A stretch of DNA of 64,000 nt from Aegilops tauschii subsp. strangulata (lineage: Eukaryota > Streptophyta > Magnoliopsida > Poales > Poaceae). Below, in pieces: positions 35,261 through 46,764 of the stretch (the first letter of the stretch is position 1; each line of letters begins with the position of its first letter). Under the pieces are notes generated by a model. The model was not told the origin of the DNA. It did not search any database and saw nothing but the letters and a program-made list of their open reading frames with translations. The position numbers and the translations under genes are program-made. The stretch is taken from assembly GCF_002575655.3 (NCBI RefSeq), contig NC_053039.3:245700622-245764621 (forward strand), given 5' to 3'.

Positions 35261-35274
35261 AAGCTTGGGGGAGT
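35261..35274 (+). promoter_or_regulatory. Polypurine tract of element D
   Basis: AAGCTTGGGGGAGT directly before the LTR start TGATACGTCTCC. Confidence 0.8.
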
Positions 35275-35358
35275 TGATACGTCTCCAATGTATCTAATTT
35301 TCCTAACGCTTTTCATCTTGTTTTTAACTCTAATTTGCATGATTTGAATGAAACTAAC

Positions 35359-37962
35359 TGTAGCGACCAGACCTCAGATGGTCAAGTCTCTATGCATCAG
35401 TGTCATCCCTGGATCAGTAATGCTGACACGCATAGTACTCGAAGGATTTATAATAGAGTAGCAATCACACACTTATTACATCGAATGTCTCAAAAGAGAA
35501 CTTATACAATAAATATGGCTTAAGGCCATCTAAAAACGATAACAGCGGAAGACTTGGAAGATAAGCGAGTCCATCAACTCCAACGGCATCACTGAGTATA
35601 GAACCACGACCTAAGGCACCTTACTCGTCGTCTGAAAAGTCTGCAACATGAAACGTTGCAGCCCGAAAATGGGTCAGCACATGGAATATGCTGGCAATGT
35701 AACACATAGAGAGTAATGAACAGAATAATGCTATACTACATGCATATTTGGCTGGTGGAAAGCTCTATGGTTACAGTTTTGCGAAAAGCCAATTTTTCCC
35801 TACTGCAAACGAATACATTTTATTTAACTATCATGGTGGTTGTTAAACATTGAGAATGGGTGACACCATCTCAATCCCAATTAAGTTTCAACATTAATCC
35901 CAACAAAATTAATTAAAGTAACATGATGAGATTCACATGATAATCCAAGTACTAGATACTCAAGTTGTCCATAACCGGGGACACGGCTAACCATGATTAG
36001 TTTATACACTCTGCAGATGTTTGCGCACTTTTCCCCACAAGACTCGATCTCCTCCGTTGGGATTCTCGCACTACATGATGTTTGAGAAACGGATGACCGA
36101 GACATGATCTTTTAGAAGCGTTTGCACCTTACGATCGGGTAGACAGTACCACCTACAACCCCTACATCTGATAGTCTACCACTTTAAGAGTTCACACAAC
36201 TTAATCAACTATGCTAGAGCCCATAATAGCTTGTGGCTGCACACGGAAGTTTCTAGCATGAATAATCTCATGATCCCTTTGAGCCTGGGTGGCGGTCCAT
36301 AAAAAAACAGGCAATCGCTGGAATACCCAGGTGCCTCAATCCACCCAGATGTGTGTTTAAGTAGCCACCTTAAATTGAACCATTAATTAACAATCTCACA
36401 TCTGTCATGGATACACTCACCCAATCCACGTCTACTAGCATAGCATAGCAATATAAGCAAACGTAGAAGTAACTCCCAAGGGTTTGGTAATAAACGGGGC
36501 AATAGGTTCTACCTCATCAGCTACTTCCCAACCCACAATTTAATCAGATCCTAATCATGCAACTGTTTGAGGATTGATCTAATGCAATAAAACTGGGTGT
36601 GAAAAGAGGTATGATCAAAGTGTTACTTGCCTTGCTGATGATACGTGAAACCTAGGGATTCGAAGTAGCAAGCGGCGCACTCCGGGTACTCTATCACAAA
36701 CAAACAAGCATACAATAAGTACTCGTCTAATGCACAGGTAAAACTCAAATAAGATATCTAACCAGAAAGTTCAACTTAAGAACTCCGGTTTGCAAAAAGA
36801 ATCAAATCAAACGAAGCAACGAAAGTCAAACGGCGAAAGAAACAAGCTTCGTTTACTAATCTGGACGTAAGTCAAATTTTACAGTAGCAAAACCTTGTTT
36901 GAGTTGGTTAAACAGAAAGAGGGTTTCGAGACGAAACTCTAGGCGCTTGAATCGCCTGATTTCGACAGACGAGCGAAAAGTTAAACCAAAACGGAAAACA
37001 GATCGGAAATCGTGATCATAAATAATCGCGGAAAATCCGAGAAAAAGAAAAACTGACGAACAGTTTAACGAACGGACGTTCATTAACTGTAACAAACGAT
37101 GAACGCGTTCGTTAAAACGAACGAACGAGCGAACGCTCGCTAAATAAGAAAACCAAAAAAAACAAAACAAAACCGATCTAAAAAAACCTAGGTGTTTTCT
37201 AAAAAAACGAATCGGTTTTCTTCAGAAAACCGGGCGGCGGGCGGCTACCTCGGCTCGGGGCTCCGGGGAAGTCCGGCGGCTCCGGCGGGGCGACGGGAGG
37301 AGGCGTGGGGCGGCGGGGCTGCGGGCGTCGGCGGCGGCGGCTTTCCCGCCGGCGGCGGCGGCCTTGGGCGGCGGGGCGGCTCGCCGGCGGGGCTGCGGGT
37401 TCGGTGGCGGGGTGAGGGGCGGGGGCTATTTAAGGAGGGGGCGGCACGGCTTGGGGAAGGGGCGCCTCGGGAGGCGTGCTCCTCCTGGACTCGGGCGGCG
37501 GCGGCGGTCTCCGATCCGGAGACGGCGGTGGGAGGCGGTGGCGCGGGCGGGCCGGCCTGGTTCGGCTGGGGTTCGGCCCAGTCGGGCGCGCGGGAGTTTT
37601 TTTTTAAACAATTCCGCCGAGACTAAGAAAAATTCTAGAAAATAAAATAGCAAAACTCCAAATAAAATAAGATTTGATTTTCTTATTAAATACTCAATAT
37701 TTCTTATTTTTGGGAAAGTCATTTTATTCCCTCTCTCTTATTTTTATAAATGAAATAATTGAAGATAAAATAAATAAAATCAAATGATCCTATTTTCAAA
37801 TTTTGAGAAAACCCAAATATGAAAATAACGAAATCCCCAACTCTCTCCGTGGGTCCTTGAGTTCCGTAGAATTTCTAGGATCAAACCAAAAATGCAATAA
37901 AATATGATATGCAATGATGATCTAATGTATAACATTCCAAATTGAAAATTTGGGGTGTTACA
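35359..37962 (-). mobile_element. Solo LTR of the T family (copy S3)
   Basis: 2604 bp, flanked by the perfect duplication ctaac (35354-35358 and 37963-37967). Reverse complement of the T LTRs. Its TATA box is degenerate (CTTAAATAG, about 37426-37434). It has a GC-rich leader about 37240-37590 and a GAACG/CGTTC cluster 37060-37140. Confidence 0.93.
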
Positions 37963-38561
37963 CTAACCCCGGACTGACGATGTTTTCAGCAGAACTGCCA
38001 TGGTGTTGTTTTTGTGCAGAAATAAAAGTTCTCGGAATGGAACGAAACTTTGCGAGGAATTTTTATATAATAAATAAGAATTTCTGGAGCCAAGACCTAC
38101 CGGAGGGGGCACCTGGGTGGGCACAACCCACCAGGGCGCGCCCCCCTCTCCTGGCGCGCCCAGGTAGGTTATCCCCATCTGGTGGCCCCATAGACCCTGA
38201 AACCGACGCTATAAAATCCTATTTTTCTAGAAAAAATCAGGGAGAAAGAATTATCGAGATCCACAAGACGGAGTCGTCGTCACCTCCTGTTCTTCATCGG
38301 GAGGCAATATCTGGAGTCCGTTTGGGGCTCCGAAGAGGGGGATCTTCGTTTTTCGTCATCACCAACCCTTCTCCATCACCAATTCCATGATGCTCCCCAC
38401 CGGGAGTGAGTAATTCCTTCATAGGCTCGCTGGTCGGTGAGGAGTTGGATGAGATTTATCATGTAATCGAGTTAGTTTTGTTAGGGCTTGATCCCTAGTA
38501 TCTACTATGTTCTAAGATTGATGTTGCTATGACTTTGCCATGCTTAATGCTTGTCACTTTG

Positions 38562-41327
38562 TGTAACATCCCAAAATTTCAATTTGGAAAAATATACATA
38601 GATCATCATTGCATAGCATATTTAATTGCATTTTGGCAAATCCTCGATAAATCCTAAGCAACTCAAGGACCCTCGGAGAGAGTTGGGGATTTTCCCGATT
38701 ATCATATTTGATTTACATCAAATAATAAAACGAGGATTTTGGTTTTAATTATTTTCTCTCCCGAAAAATATTTCACATTAAAATAAATGAGAGGAGAAAA
38801 TATGATTTCTCCAAAACAATTGAAATATTGGAGGAAAAATATTAAAATCATATATTGGATTTTATTCGGATTTTATTTGCAATTTTAATTGCATTAAAAA
38901 ATTGCACGTTTTCAAAACTGCATTATTGTGTCAAAAACAATGTTCACCTTGTTCTAATTATTTTAATTAGACGGGGAAAATTTGTTTTATCATTTTTGGA
39001 TTTTTATTTATTTTTCTGCGATTTTTTTTGTTTTTGTTTTCGGCGGAATATATTAAAAAAAAACAAACCCACCGCGCCCGACCGGGCCGAGGCCCAGCCG
39101 AGCCGGCCGGCCCATCCCGCGCCGTCTCCCTCGCGCGCACGCCTGCGCCGCCGCCGGTGTCCGGCTCGGACACACCATCGCCGCCGCCTTGCCCCCTCCT
39201 CCAAGCAGCCCCTCCCCCCTCTTATATACCCGCCGCCGCCGCCCCCTCCCTCACCCCGAGCCCGCCCCAAGCCGCCCCGCCGAAGCCGCAGCGCCGCTGC
39301 CCGAGGAGCTCGCCGCCCGCTCGCCGTGCGCCGCCGCCGCCGCCGCCCCGAGCCGCCGCCCGAGCCCCGCCACCCCGCCGCCCTCGCCGACCCCGCCGGA
39401 GCCCCAAGCCGCCCCGCCGGAGCCCGTCCCGACGAGGTACCGAGCCGCCGCCGCCGCTTGCCGGTTTTTCTAAAAAAAACCCTAGATCGGTTTATTTTTC
39501 TTCGGTTTTATTATTTAGAAAACATTCACCGATCCGTTCGTTTTAATGAACGTGTTCGTCGGATTTTCGCTGTTAACGAACGTTCGTTCGTTTAACCGTT
39601 CGTCAGTTTTCTTTTCTGTCGGATTTTTCCGCGATTATTCCAGATCTCGATTTCAGATCAGATCTTCGTTTTCGTTTAACTTTTCGCTCGTTTATCGGAA
39701 TCAGGTGATTCAAGCGCCTAGAGTTTCGTCTCGAAATTCTCTCTCCATTTAACCTACTCAAACAAGTTTTTGCTACTGTAAAATTTGACCTAGATCCAGA
39801 TTAGTAAACGAAGCTTGTTTCTTTCGCCGTTTGACTTTCGTTGCTTCGTTCAAGTTGATTCATTTTGCAAACCGGAGTTCTTAAGTTGAACTTTCTGGTT
39901 GGATCTTTCATTCAAGTTTTACCTATGCATTAGATGAGTACTTATTGTTTGCTTGTTTGTTTGCGATAGAGTACCCGGAGTGCGCCGCTTGTTACTTCGA
40001 ATCTCTAGGTTTCGCGGATCATCAGCAAGGCAAGTAACACTTTGATCATACTTTTCCATACCCAGTTTTATTTGCATTAGATCAATCCTCAAACATTGCA
40101 TGGTTAGGATCTAATTAAACTGTGGGTATTGGGATGTAGTTGAGGTAGTACCTATTACCTGTGTTATTTATCAAACCCTTGGGAGTTACTTCTACGTTTG
40201 CTATTATATTGCCATGCTATGCTCATAGACGTGGATTGGGTTTGAGAGATATTCATGACAGATGTGAGATTGTTAACTAATGGTTTACTGAAGGTGGCAA
40301 CTAAAACTCACATCTGGGTGGATCGAGGCACCTGGGGAACCCAGTGCTGCCTGTATTTTTGGATATCCCGGGGTACCCGTGTGATCATCCTATGGACCGC
40401 CACCCAGGCTCAAAGGGATCATAAGATTATTCATGCTAGAAACTTCCGTGTGCAGCCACAAGTTATTATGGGCTCTAGCATAGTTGAGTAGGTTACATGA
40501 TCTCTTGAAGAGGTGGGCTAGCAGATGTAGGGGAAAGTAGGTGTAACTGTCCATCCGGAGTAAACGGTGATTGTTTCTGAAAGACTGTGTCTCGGTCATC
40601 CGTTTCTCAAACATCATGCAGTGCGAGAATCAAGCGGAGGCGATCGAGTCTTGTGGGGAAAAGTGCACAAACCTCTGCAGAGTGTACAAACTAATCATGG
40701 TTAGCCGTGTCCCCGGTTATGGACAACTTGAGTATCTAGTACCTGTATTATCATGTGAATCTCATCACCATGTTACTTTAATTAATTTTGTTGGGTTAAT
40801 GATGACACTTAATTGGGATTGAGTTGGAGGTACCTTCTCAATGTTTAACAACCACCATGATAGTTAAACATAACTTATTCCTTTGCAGTAGGGAGCTTTT
40901 CGCAAAACTGTACCATAGAGCTTTCCACCAGCCATATATGCATGTAGTATAGCATTATTATGTTCATTATTCTCTATGTGTTATATTGCCAGCATATTCC
41001 ATGTGCTGACCCGTTTTCGGGCTGCAACGTTTCATGTTGCAGACTTTTCAGACGACGAGTAAGGTGCCTTAGGTCGTGGTCTTATACTCAGTGATGCCGT
41101 TGGAGTTGATGGACTCACTTATCTTCCAAGTCTTCCGCTGTTATCGTATTTAGATGGCCCTAAGACATATTTATCATACTTATTCTCTTTTGAGATATTC
41201 GATGTAATAAGTGTGTGATTGCTACTCTGTTATAAATCCTCCATTTGTACTGTGCGTGTCAGCATTACTGATCCAGGGATGACACTGGTGCACAGCAGCA
41301 CAGACTATTTGAGGTCTGGTCGCTACA
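38562..41327 (+). repeat. 5' LTR of element T
   Basis: 2766 bp, TGTAACATCCC...GCTACA. TATA box 39222-39230 (TTATATACC). GC-rich leader to about 39460 with a splice-donor-like GAG|GTACCG (GT at 39437-39438). GAACG/CGTTC cluster about 39546-39603. ORFs here are composition artefacts. Confidence 0.93.
39222..39230 (+). promoter_or_regulatory. TATA box of element T
   Basis: TTATATACC in a pyrimidine-rich setting, followed by a GC-rich leader; the same layout is at 47423-47430 in the 3' LTR. Confidence 0.65.
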
Positions 41328-41331
41328 AAGG

Positions 41332-41343
41332 TGGTATCAGAGC
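41332..41343 (+). promoter_or_regulatory. Primer-binding site (initiator tRNA-Met) of element T
   Basis: TGGTATCAGAGC, the classic match to the 3' end of plant initiator tRNA-Met, 4 nt after the LTR. Confidence 0.93.
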
Positions 41344-41438
41344 ACACGCTGACTGTAGGACACGACCACTAAGCTTAAACCCTAGAACACTTCTCTCTTC
41401 TCATTTCTGACCCCTCTCCACTTTCTACTCTTTTAGGA

Positions 41439-42170
41439 ATGGCGGATGCAAGGAGCAAGTTCATGCAACCAGATGAAGACACGCCTTTTGGACGACACTT
41501 GAAGGAAGTCACTAAGTACTTGAACATAGGAATACCAAGCCTCACCGGAACCTACAACGCCACATTACCTGAAGAGGAGAGCTGGAAGATTCAAGTTCAA
41601 GTTCCAGGAAGGACGTTTGTGCCTGTCACTGAGCCAATAAAATTGGTTTTTGAAGCACCAACCTGGAGTTTAGGGAAGAGCATGGCCGCCCACATCGCTA
41701 TGGGACGCATTGGAGAAGTCTACCACAGGGAGCTTAAGGATACTATTTATCAGATTTGTGGACGCCGAGACGAGCAATGGGAGATGATCAGAACCAAGAA
41801 GGATGGATCAATTGCAGCTTTCATCCAGGAGCAAAACCAACACATTCGTCGCCAGGAGAACCAGATGTGCTCAGACAAGGAAGATCTGAAGAAGGCATTG
41901 ACGAAAATCAAGGAGCTGGAGGAAGACCTCAAGGCTACACGCGAGGATTATTTGGAGGAAATCATCGCACTAGTAGGGAAGAATGACGACCTGGAGAAGA
42001 AGATTGGAGTATTTATGGGAAATCTAGTGCCAAAAGCAGAAGATGACAAATGCGCTTGCCCGGATAACTACATCATCATCGACGACACCGACTCGGACCC
42101 CAGTGAAGATGACTTTGTTGATGAAGCTGGAGCAGATATCATGGAGTCTTCAACTGATCAAAATTTCTAG
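41439..42170 (+). CDS. ORF0 of element T: accessory protein with coiled coil
   Basis: 243 codons, uninterrupted, upstream of gag and in another frame. The ATG follows a pyrimidine-rich stretch ending TTTTAG, a good splice acceptor. Residues about 130-200 form a predicted coiled coil (KEDLKKALTKIKELEEDLKA and on). The C-terminal 30 residues are very acidic and include IIIDDTDSDPSED, which resembles a SUMO-interacting motif. The N-terminal part is globular and unrecognised. An extra ORF before gag is known in some rice Gypsy elements (RIRE3/RIRE8, from memory). Function unknown. It stayed open while gag-pol gained three stops. Confidence 0.7.
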   Translation: MADARSKFMQPDEDTPFGRHLKEVTKYLNIGIPSLTGTYNATLPEEESWKIQVQVPGRTFVPVTEPIKLVFEAPTWSLGKSMAAHIAMGRIGEVYHRELKDTIYQICGRRDEQWEMIRTKKDGSIAAFIQEQNQHIRRQENQMCSDKEDLKKALTKIKELEEDLKATREDYLEEIIALVGKNDDLEKKIGVFMGNLVPKAEDDKCACPDNYIIIDDTDSDPSEDDFVDEAGADIMESSTDQNF

Positions 42171-42366
42171 TAGACCACCATATCAGTAGTAGTTTCCCCC
42201 ATTTAATAGTATAGTTCAAGCACTTTGTAACGCTAGTTAGATCGATTGTATGCCTTGTTTGAATTGATTGAGTGATATTGATTGTATTTGACTCATGAGC
42301 ATATGGGTAGTGTTTTCCCTCTAGACCTCATTCTATTCTTAACTCTCATCTTTTCTAACCCATCAG

Positions 42367-45300
42367 ATGCCTCCGAGACGCGACACCGGATTTGTTTTCC
42401 CACCCGAGATCACCCAGTTGATTCAGCAACAGAATGCCCTGATGCAAGTGTTGGTACAGAACCAAGGCAACAACAACAACAACCTACCACCTCCACCTGT
42501 TGATCACTTAGCCCGTTTCTTGAGGCTAAACCCGCCGGTGTTTTCCAGCAGCACCGAGCCGATTGTTGCAGATGATTGGCTCCGCAAAGTTGGAAGGGAG
42601 TTGGCCACTGCAGGATGCACAGATGCGGAAAGAGTGCGTTTTGCCGCACATCAGCTTGATGGACCCGCAGCATCATGGTGGGAGAATTACACAGCCACAC
42701 ACCCTATTGACACTGTCACATGGGACCAGTTTTAGCAAGCTTTCCGTACAGCTCATGTTTCAGCAGGAGCTATGGCTATGAAGAAGCGTGAGTTTCACAA
42801 CCTACGCCAAGGAGGACGCACCATAGATCAGTATGTGGAGGATTTCAGTAAGTTAGCACGTTATGCACCAGATGACGTTGCTACAGATGCAGCCAAGCAG
42901 GAGAAGTTTTTGGAAGGACTGAATGATGAACTGAGCATGCAGTTGATGGTAGCAACCTTCAACAACTACCAGGAGTTGGTAGATAGAGCTCTCATGATTG
43001 AAGGGAAGCAACAGCAGATTGAAAACCGTAAGAGGAAGTATGGACAAGGGAAGTACAATTCTGGAGCTCAGCAGAAGCCACGTTTTGCCCCGAAACCGGC
43101 AGGTCAGTTTCAGCATACCCATGGAGGAGGTAGTACGCACAACCATAATGGCTCCAAGAATGGTAATGGGAATGGAGGAAGCAACGGACAGAACCGTAAT
43201 AACCCATCTACCCCAGCCAAGAGGGATCTAAGTCACGTTACTTGTTTCAAGTGCCAGAAGACTGGACACTATGCAAATGATTGTCCTGAAGTCCAGAATG
43301 GTAATGGAAATGGAAGCTCTGGGAAGAAGCCGAACCCTTTCAATAAAGGACATGTGAACCACGTGAGCGTGGAAGAGGTTGAAGCACAGCCTGATGCAGT
43401 AATAGGTAAGTTTTTGCTTAAGTCATTTACTGCAATCGTTCTTTTTGATAATGGTGCATCGCATTCATACATATCAAGGGGATTTGTGGATAAGTTTAAG
43501 TTGCCCACCAAAGTTCTCAGAACACCTATGTTAGTAACCTCGCCAGGAGCAGAGTATATGGCAAGCCAAGGATGTTTTCAGATGCCATTGTCCATAGGTA
43601 GGCATGTTTTCCCCTCAAACCTAATAATTTTGGAGTCGCAAGGTTTGGATGTGATTTTGGGAATGGATTGGCTATCGATGTATGGAGGAAACATCGATTG
43701 CGCCAGTAAGTCGATTTTGCTTACCACCCCAGAAGGAAGAAGGATCAAGTATGTATCCCGGCATGTGCCAAAGAGGACTCAAGTGAATTCCTTATCAGGA
43801 GTTGTACAGGAGGAGGTACCAGTGGTGAAGGATTACCCGGATGTATTTCCAGAAGAGTTGCCAGGCATGCCACCAGATAGAGACTTTGAGTTCTTGATTG
43901 AACTTTTGCCAGGAACAGGGCCAATATCTAAGAGACCGTACAGGATGCCCGCAAAAGATTTGGAGGAAATTAAGAAGCAGATTAAGGAGTTATTGGATAA
44001 AGGCTATATTCGCCCAAGTTCGTCACCTTGGGGATCACCAGTACTTCTAGTGGAGAAGAAAGATGGATCGTTGAGGATGGTTGTTGATTACCGTGGATTG
44101 AATGAAGTGACCATCAAAAACAAGTACCCACTGCCGATGATCAACGATTTGTTTGACCGCTCACAAGGAGCTAAAGTATTTTCCAAGATCGATCTACGAT
44201 CAGGATACCATCAGTTAAAGATTCGGGAGCAGGATATACCTAAGACGGCTTTTACCACCAGATATGGGCTGTATGAGTATACCGTTATGTCATTTGGTCT
44301 GACTAACGCACCTGCCCATTTCATGAACCTGATGAACAAAGTGTTTATGGAGTTCTAGGATAAGTTCGTCGTGGTGTTCATAGACGATATTTTAGTCTTT
44401 TCCAAGAATGAGGAAGAGCATAAGGAGCATTTGCGTTTGGTACTTGAGAAGCTCAGAGAACATCAGTTATACGCCAAGTTCAGCAAATGTGTATTTTGGC
44501 TGAAGGAAGTTCGAATCCTCGGACATGTTATTTCTGGAGTAGGAATAGCAGTAGACCCCGCCAAAGTTGACACGGTAACAAGTTGGGAATCACCCACGTC
44601 AGTTGGAGAGATCCGGAGTTTTCTTGGACTTGCAGGATACTACCGGAGGTTTATTGAGAATTTCTCAAAGATTGCAAAACCCATGACTGAGCTATTAAAG
44701 AAGGACACCAAATTCAATTGGACTGAGGAATGTAAAGCTAGTTTCCAAGAATTGAAGAAACGATTGGTTACATCACCAGTGTTGATTCTGCCAGACCAAC
44801 GCAAGGATTATGAAGTTTATTGTGATGCTTCTCGTCGAGGACTTGGAGCAGTGCTTATGCAGGAAGGAAGAGTTGTGTCATATGCTTCACGACAACTTAA
44901 ACCCCATGAGAAGAATTATGCCACGCATGATTTGGAATTAGCAGCCGTAGTGCATGCGTTGAAGACATGGAGACATTTTCTCATCGGAAACCATTGTGAG
45001 GTGTACACGGATCACAAGAGTTTGAAGTATATTTTCACGCAGAAGGAGTTAAATCTCAGACAGAGGAGATGGTTGGAGCTCATTAAGGATTATGATATGA
45101 GATTGCATTATCACCCAGGGAAGGCTAACGTAGTAGTAGATGCGTTGAGCCGCAAGAGCCATGTCAACACCCTCATGACAGGAGAGTTACCTCAGGAGTT
45201 AGCCGAGGACCTTCGCGAGCTATGTTTGGAGATAGTCCCAAGAGGCTATTTAGCGACATTGGAGATTCAGTCTACCTTGATGGAAAAGATCAGAGAAGCT

Positions 45301-46752
45301 CAGAAGACAGACAAGGAGATTGACGAGATAAAGGAAAAGATGAGCAAAGGAAAAGCCAAGGGATTTCGTGAGGATGAGCATGATACCTTATGGTTTGAGG
45401 ACCGCGTTTACGTGCCAAATGATCCGGAGATTAGGAAGTTGATTTTGCAAGAGGCCCATGATTCACCGTATTCGATTCACCCAGGAAATACCAAGATGTA
45501 TTTGGATTTGAAGGACACTTTCTGGTGGACCGGAATGAAGAAGGATATTGCGGAGTATGTAGCAGTTTGTGATGTATGTCAGAGAGTGAAGGCAGAACAT
45601 CAGAAGCCAGCAGGATTACTACAACCATTGCCAATACCCGAATGGAAGTGGGATAAAATAGGCATGGATTTTATCACGGGATTGCCCAGGACTCGTTCAG
45701 GCTATGACTCAATATGGGTTGTAGTCGACCGTTTGACGAAAGTAGCTCATTTCATTCCAGTGAAGACCACTTACACCAGTGCTAAGTTGGCAAAGATATA
45801 CATGACCAGGATCGTATGTTTGCATGGAGTTCCGAGGACCATTGTATCAGACAGAGGAACCCAGTTTACCTCGAAGTTTTGGAAGCAGTTACATCAAACA
45901 TTGGGAACCAGGCTAGAATTTAGTACAGCCTTTCACCCACAGACAGATGGACAGACCAAAAGAGTCAATCAGATTTTGGAAGACATGCTGAGAGCTTGTG
46001 CACTACATTATGGATCTAGTTGGGACGAAAATTTGCCATATGCAGAGTTTTCTTACAACAACAGTTATCAAACCAGTTTGAAGATGGCCCCTTTCGAAGC
46101 TTTGTACGGAAGGAGGTGTAGAACACCGTTGTTATGGGACGAAGTAGGAGACCGTCAGTTGTTTGGACCAGATTTGATTAAGGAGTCTGAACAGAAAGTG
46201 AGGTTGATTCGCGATAGGCTCAAGGTAGCCCAGTCCAGGTAGAAGAGTTATGCTGATTCTAAACGAAAGGAGACAGTTCACGAAGTCGGAGACAGAGTTT
46301 ATCTTCAAGTATCACCACTTCGAGGAGTGAAGCGCTTTGGAGTTAAGGGAAAGCTAGCGCCCCGTTTTATCGGACCATACAGAGTTTTGGAACGTATGGG
46401 AGAAGTTGCCTACAAGCTGGAATTGCCCGAAGGATTGTCAGGAGTTCACGACGTATTTCACGTTTCACAGTTGAAGAAGTGCCACGCAGAGATGGCTGAG
46501 ATACCACTGAGAGATACAGTGCCACTGGAAGCGATTCAGCTGGAAGGTGATTTGACCTATGAGGAGAAACCAGTTAAGATTCTTGAGTATGCCAGCCGAG
46601 TCACCCGCGGTAAGGTTATCAAGTTTTGCAAAGTCCAGTGGAGTCACCACACGGAAGATGAAGCCACCTGGGAGCGAGAGGAAGATCTACGGAAGGACCA
46701 CTCTCACCTATTTTCTAGCCAACCCGAATCTCGAGGGCGAGATTCATCTTAA
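42367..46752 (+). pseudogene. Gag-pol of element T (chromovirus), three in-frame TAG codons
   Basis: A single 1462-codon frame broken by TAG at 42733-42735, 44356-44358 and 46240-46242, with no frameshift. The ATG directly follows a splice-acceptor-like CCCATCAG. Domains in order: gag; zinc knuckle CX2CX4HX4C (43243-43284); protease with FDNGASHS (Asp at 43447-43449, the usual Ser/Thr is Asn); RT with [10 protein letters not shown] and FIDD (IDD ends at 44388); RNase H (YCDAS, about 44818); integrase zinc domain (about 45457-45590); integrase core with Asp 45667-45669 and Asp 45850-45852, and Lys (AAA, 45958-45960) at the catalytic Glu position; chromodomain (about 46555-46700). The first and third TAG fit CAG-to-TAG changes. 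The chromodomain and iMet primer site place it with chromoviruses, probably Tekay/Del. Confidence 0.93.
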
Positions 46753-46764
46753 GGGGGGTAGGTT
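46751..46764 (+). promoter_or_regulatory. Polypurine tract of element T
   Basis: AAGGGGGGTAGGTT between the gag-pol stop and the 3' LTR. Confidence 0.85.

Noticed and set aside
38855..39595. 246-codon ORF in the 5' LTR of T, and its twin at 47190-47765
   Set aside because: Low-complexity Pro/Ala/Arg translation of a CpG-rich leader; the frame is not kept in the solo LTRs.
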